Below, one piece after another: positions 5,862-6,055 of a DNA stretch of 6,055 nt. Origin of the DNA: Terriglobia bacterium (lineage in GTDB: Bacteria; Acidobacteriota; Terriglobia; UBA7540); assembly GCA_022866195.1 (NCBI GenBank), contig JALHUF010000060.1, forward strand, positions 1 to 6,055, given 5' to 3'. The translations under genes and the position numbers were made by a program. Position 1 is the stretch's first letter. Each line of letters opens with the position of its first letter. The notes beneath the pieces are model-generated. The model was not told the DNA's origin. It did no database searches and was given only the letters and a program-made list of their open reading frames with translations.

Positions 5862-5887
5862 CAGAGCGGGGTGAAGGAGCCGCTCTG
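5862..5887. repeat. 8-bp hairpin adjoining the REP-like units
   Basis: CAGAGCGG (5862-5869) and CCGCTCTG (5880-5887) are perfect inverted arms with a 10-base loop. It directly follows the CGGAAAG hairpins and may belong to the same repeat cluster. Confidence 0.45.
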
Positions 5888-5927
5888 GCAAGGCTGAAGG
5901 ATCGACTGAGAATTGCAGAATGCAGTG

Positions 5928-5939
5928 ACGAGCGCTCGT
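5928..5939. repeat. Perfect 12-base palindrome
   Basis: ACGAGCGCTCGT is a perfect palindrome without a loop, placed 9 bases before the first TTGGCCCAC-type repeat. It could be a protein-binding or insertion target site; its role is unknown. Confidence 0.4.
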
Positions 5940-5948
5940 GATTTCGAT

Positions 5949-6020
5949 ACTCTCAATTGGCCCACTGTGATGCTCTGATTTGGCCCACCCTGGGAACCAA
6001 GCCGACTACTCTGTTTTGGG
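5949..6020 (+). repeat. TTGGCCCAC-type direct repeats, possible insertion-sequence end
   Basis: ACTCTCAATTGGCCCAC (5949-5965) and GCTCTGATTTGGCCCAC (5972-5988) are clear direct repeats offset by 23 bases. A degenerate third copy, ACTCTGTTTTGGG (6008-6020), continues into a GGGCT-G-AGCCC dyad (6018-6028). Multiple short terminal repeats are a known property of IS21-family ends, and a possible gene start follows at 6044. The element itself is beyond the right edge, so its identity is inference. Confidence 0.45.
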
Positions 6021-6043
6021 CTGAGCCCGGAACGGAGGACGCG

Positions 6044-6055
6044 GTGGATTGGAGA
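6044..6055 (+). CDS. Possible start of a CDS running off the right edge
   Basis: GTG at 6044 is preceded by GGAGG (6034-6038) with a 5-base spacer, and encodes M-D-W-R before the window ends. The ribosome binding site is good, but only four codons are visible. If the upstream repeats are an IS21-type end, this would be the transposase gene (istA-like); that is a guess from position alone. Confidence 0.25.

Larger units (their letters stand above)
5490..6043. other. Non-coding, hairpin-rich stretch downstream of the PEP-CTERM gene
   Basis: No gene is supported here. The open frames on both strands arise across inverted repeats and lack ribosome binding sites and family features. The stretch holds at least five hairpins, one perfect 12-base palindrome and the TTGGCCCAC repeats listed separately. 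Confidence 0.6.

Noticed and set aside
5528..5887. CRISPR array suggested by the series of palindromes
   Set aside because: The palindromes are different in sequence and irregularly spaced; there are no constant repeats with unique spacers of equal length.

Overview
The window fits a GC-rich, exosortase/PEP-CTERM-bearing Gram-negative bacterium that makes exopolysaccharide. The style (standalone PilZ protein, XrtA-type polysaccharide deacetylase, PEP-CTERM protein, sigma-54 activator, hairpin-rich intergenic DNA) would suit Acidobacteriota, but that taxon is only a weak inference; no rRNA or other marker is present.

Layout. Positions 1-1213 (minus strand) hold a two-gene two-component operon: a cytosolic histidine kinase without a sensor domain, then a response regulator whose receiver domain runs off the left edge. 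A sigma-70-like promoter lies at about 1267-1295. On the plus strand there is a small PilZ-domain protein (1510-1890), then a sigma-54-dependent activator lacking an N-terminal receiver domain (2129-3193), preceded by a sigma-54-like promoter. Convergent to it, 30 bases away, is a polysaccharide deacetylase of the XrtA/PEP-CTERM-associated type (3224-4168, minus). After a 559-base divergent spacer comes a PEP-CTERM protein with a DUF4114-like segment (4728-5489, plus), with a good sigma-54 promoter match upstream and a terminator-like hairpin downstream. The last 0.5 kb has no recognisable complete gene. It carries REP-like hairpins, a perfect 12-base palindrome, and repeated TTGGCCCAC units that may be the end of an insertion sequence, with a possible CDS beginning at 6044.

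Working model (inference): the window is the regulatory and accessory edge of an exopolysaccharide/exosortase locus. The sigma-54 activator plausibly drives the PEP-CTERM gene and perhaps itself. The deacetylase modifies the exported polysaccharide, the PEP-CTERM protein is sorted to the envelope by an exosortase encoded elsewhere, and the PilZ protein and two-component pair may add cyclic-di-GMP and phosphorelay inputs. No exosortase, glycosyltransferase or export gene is in the window.
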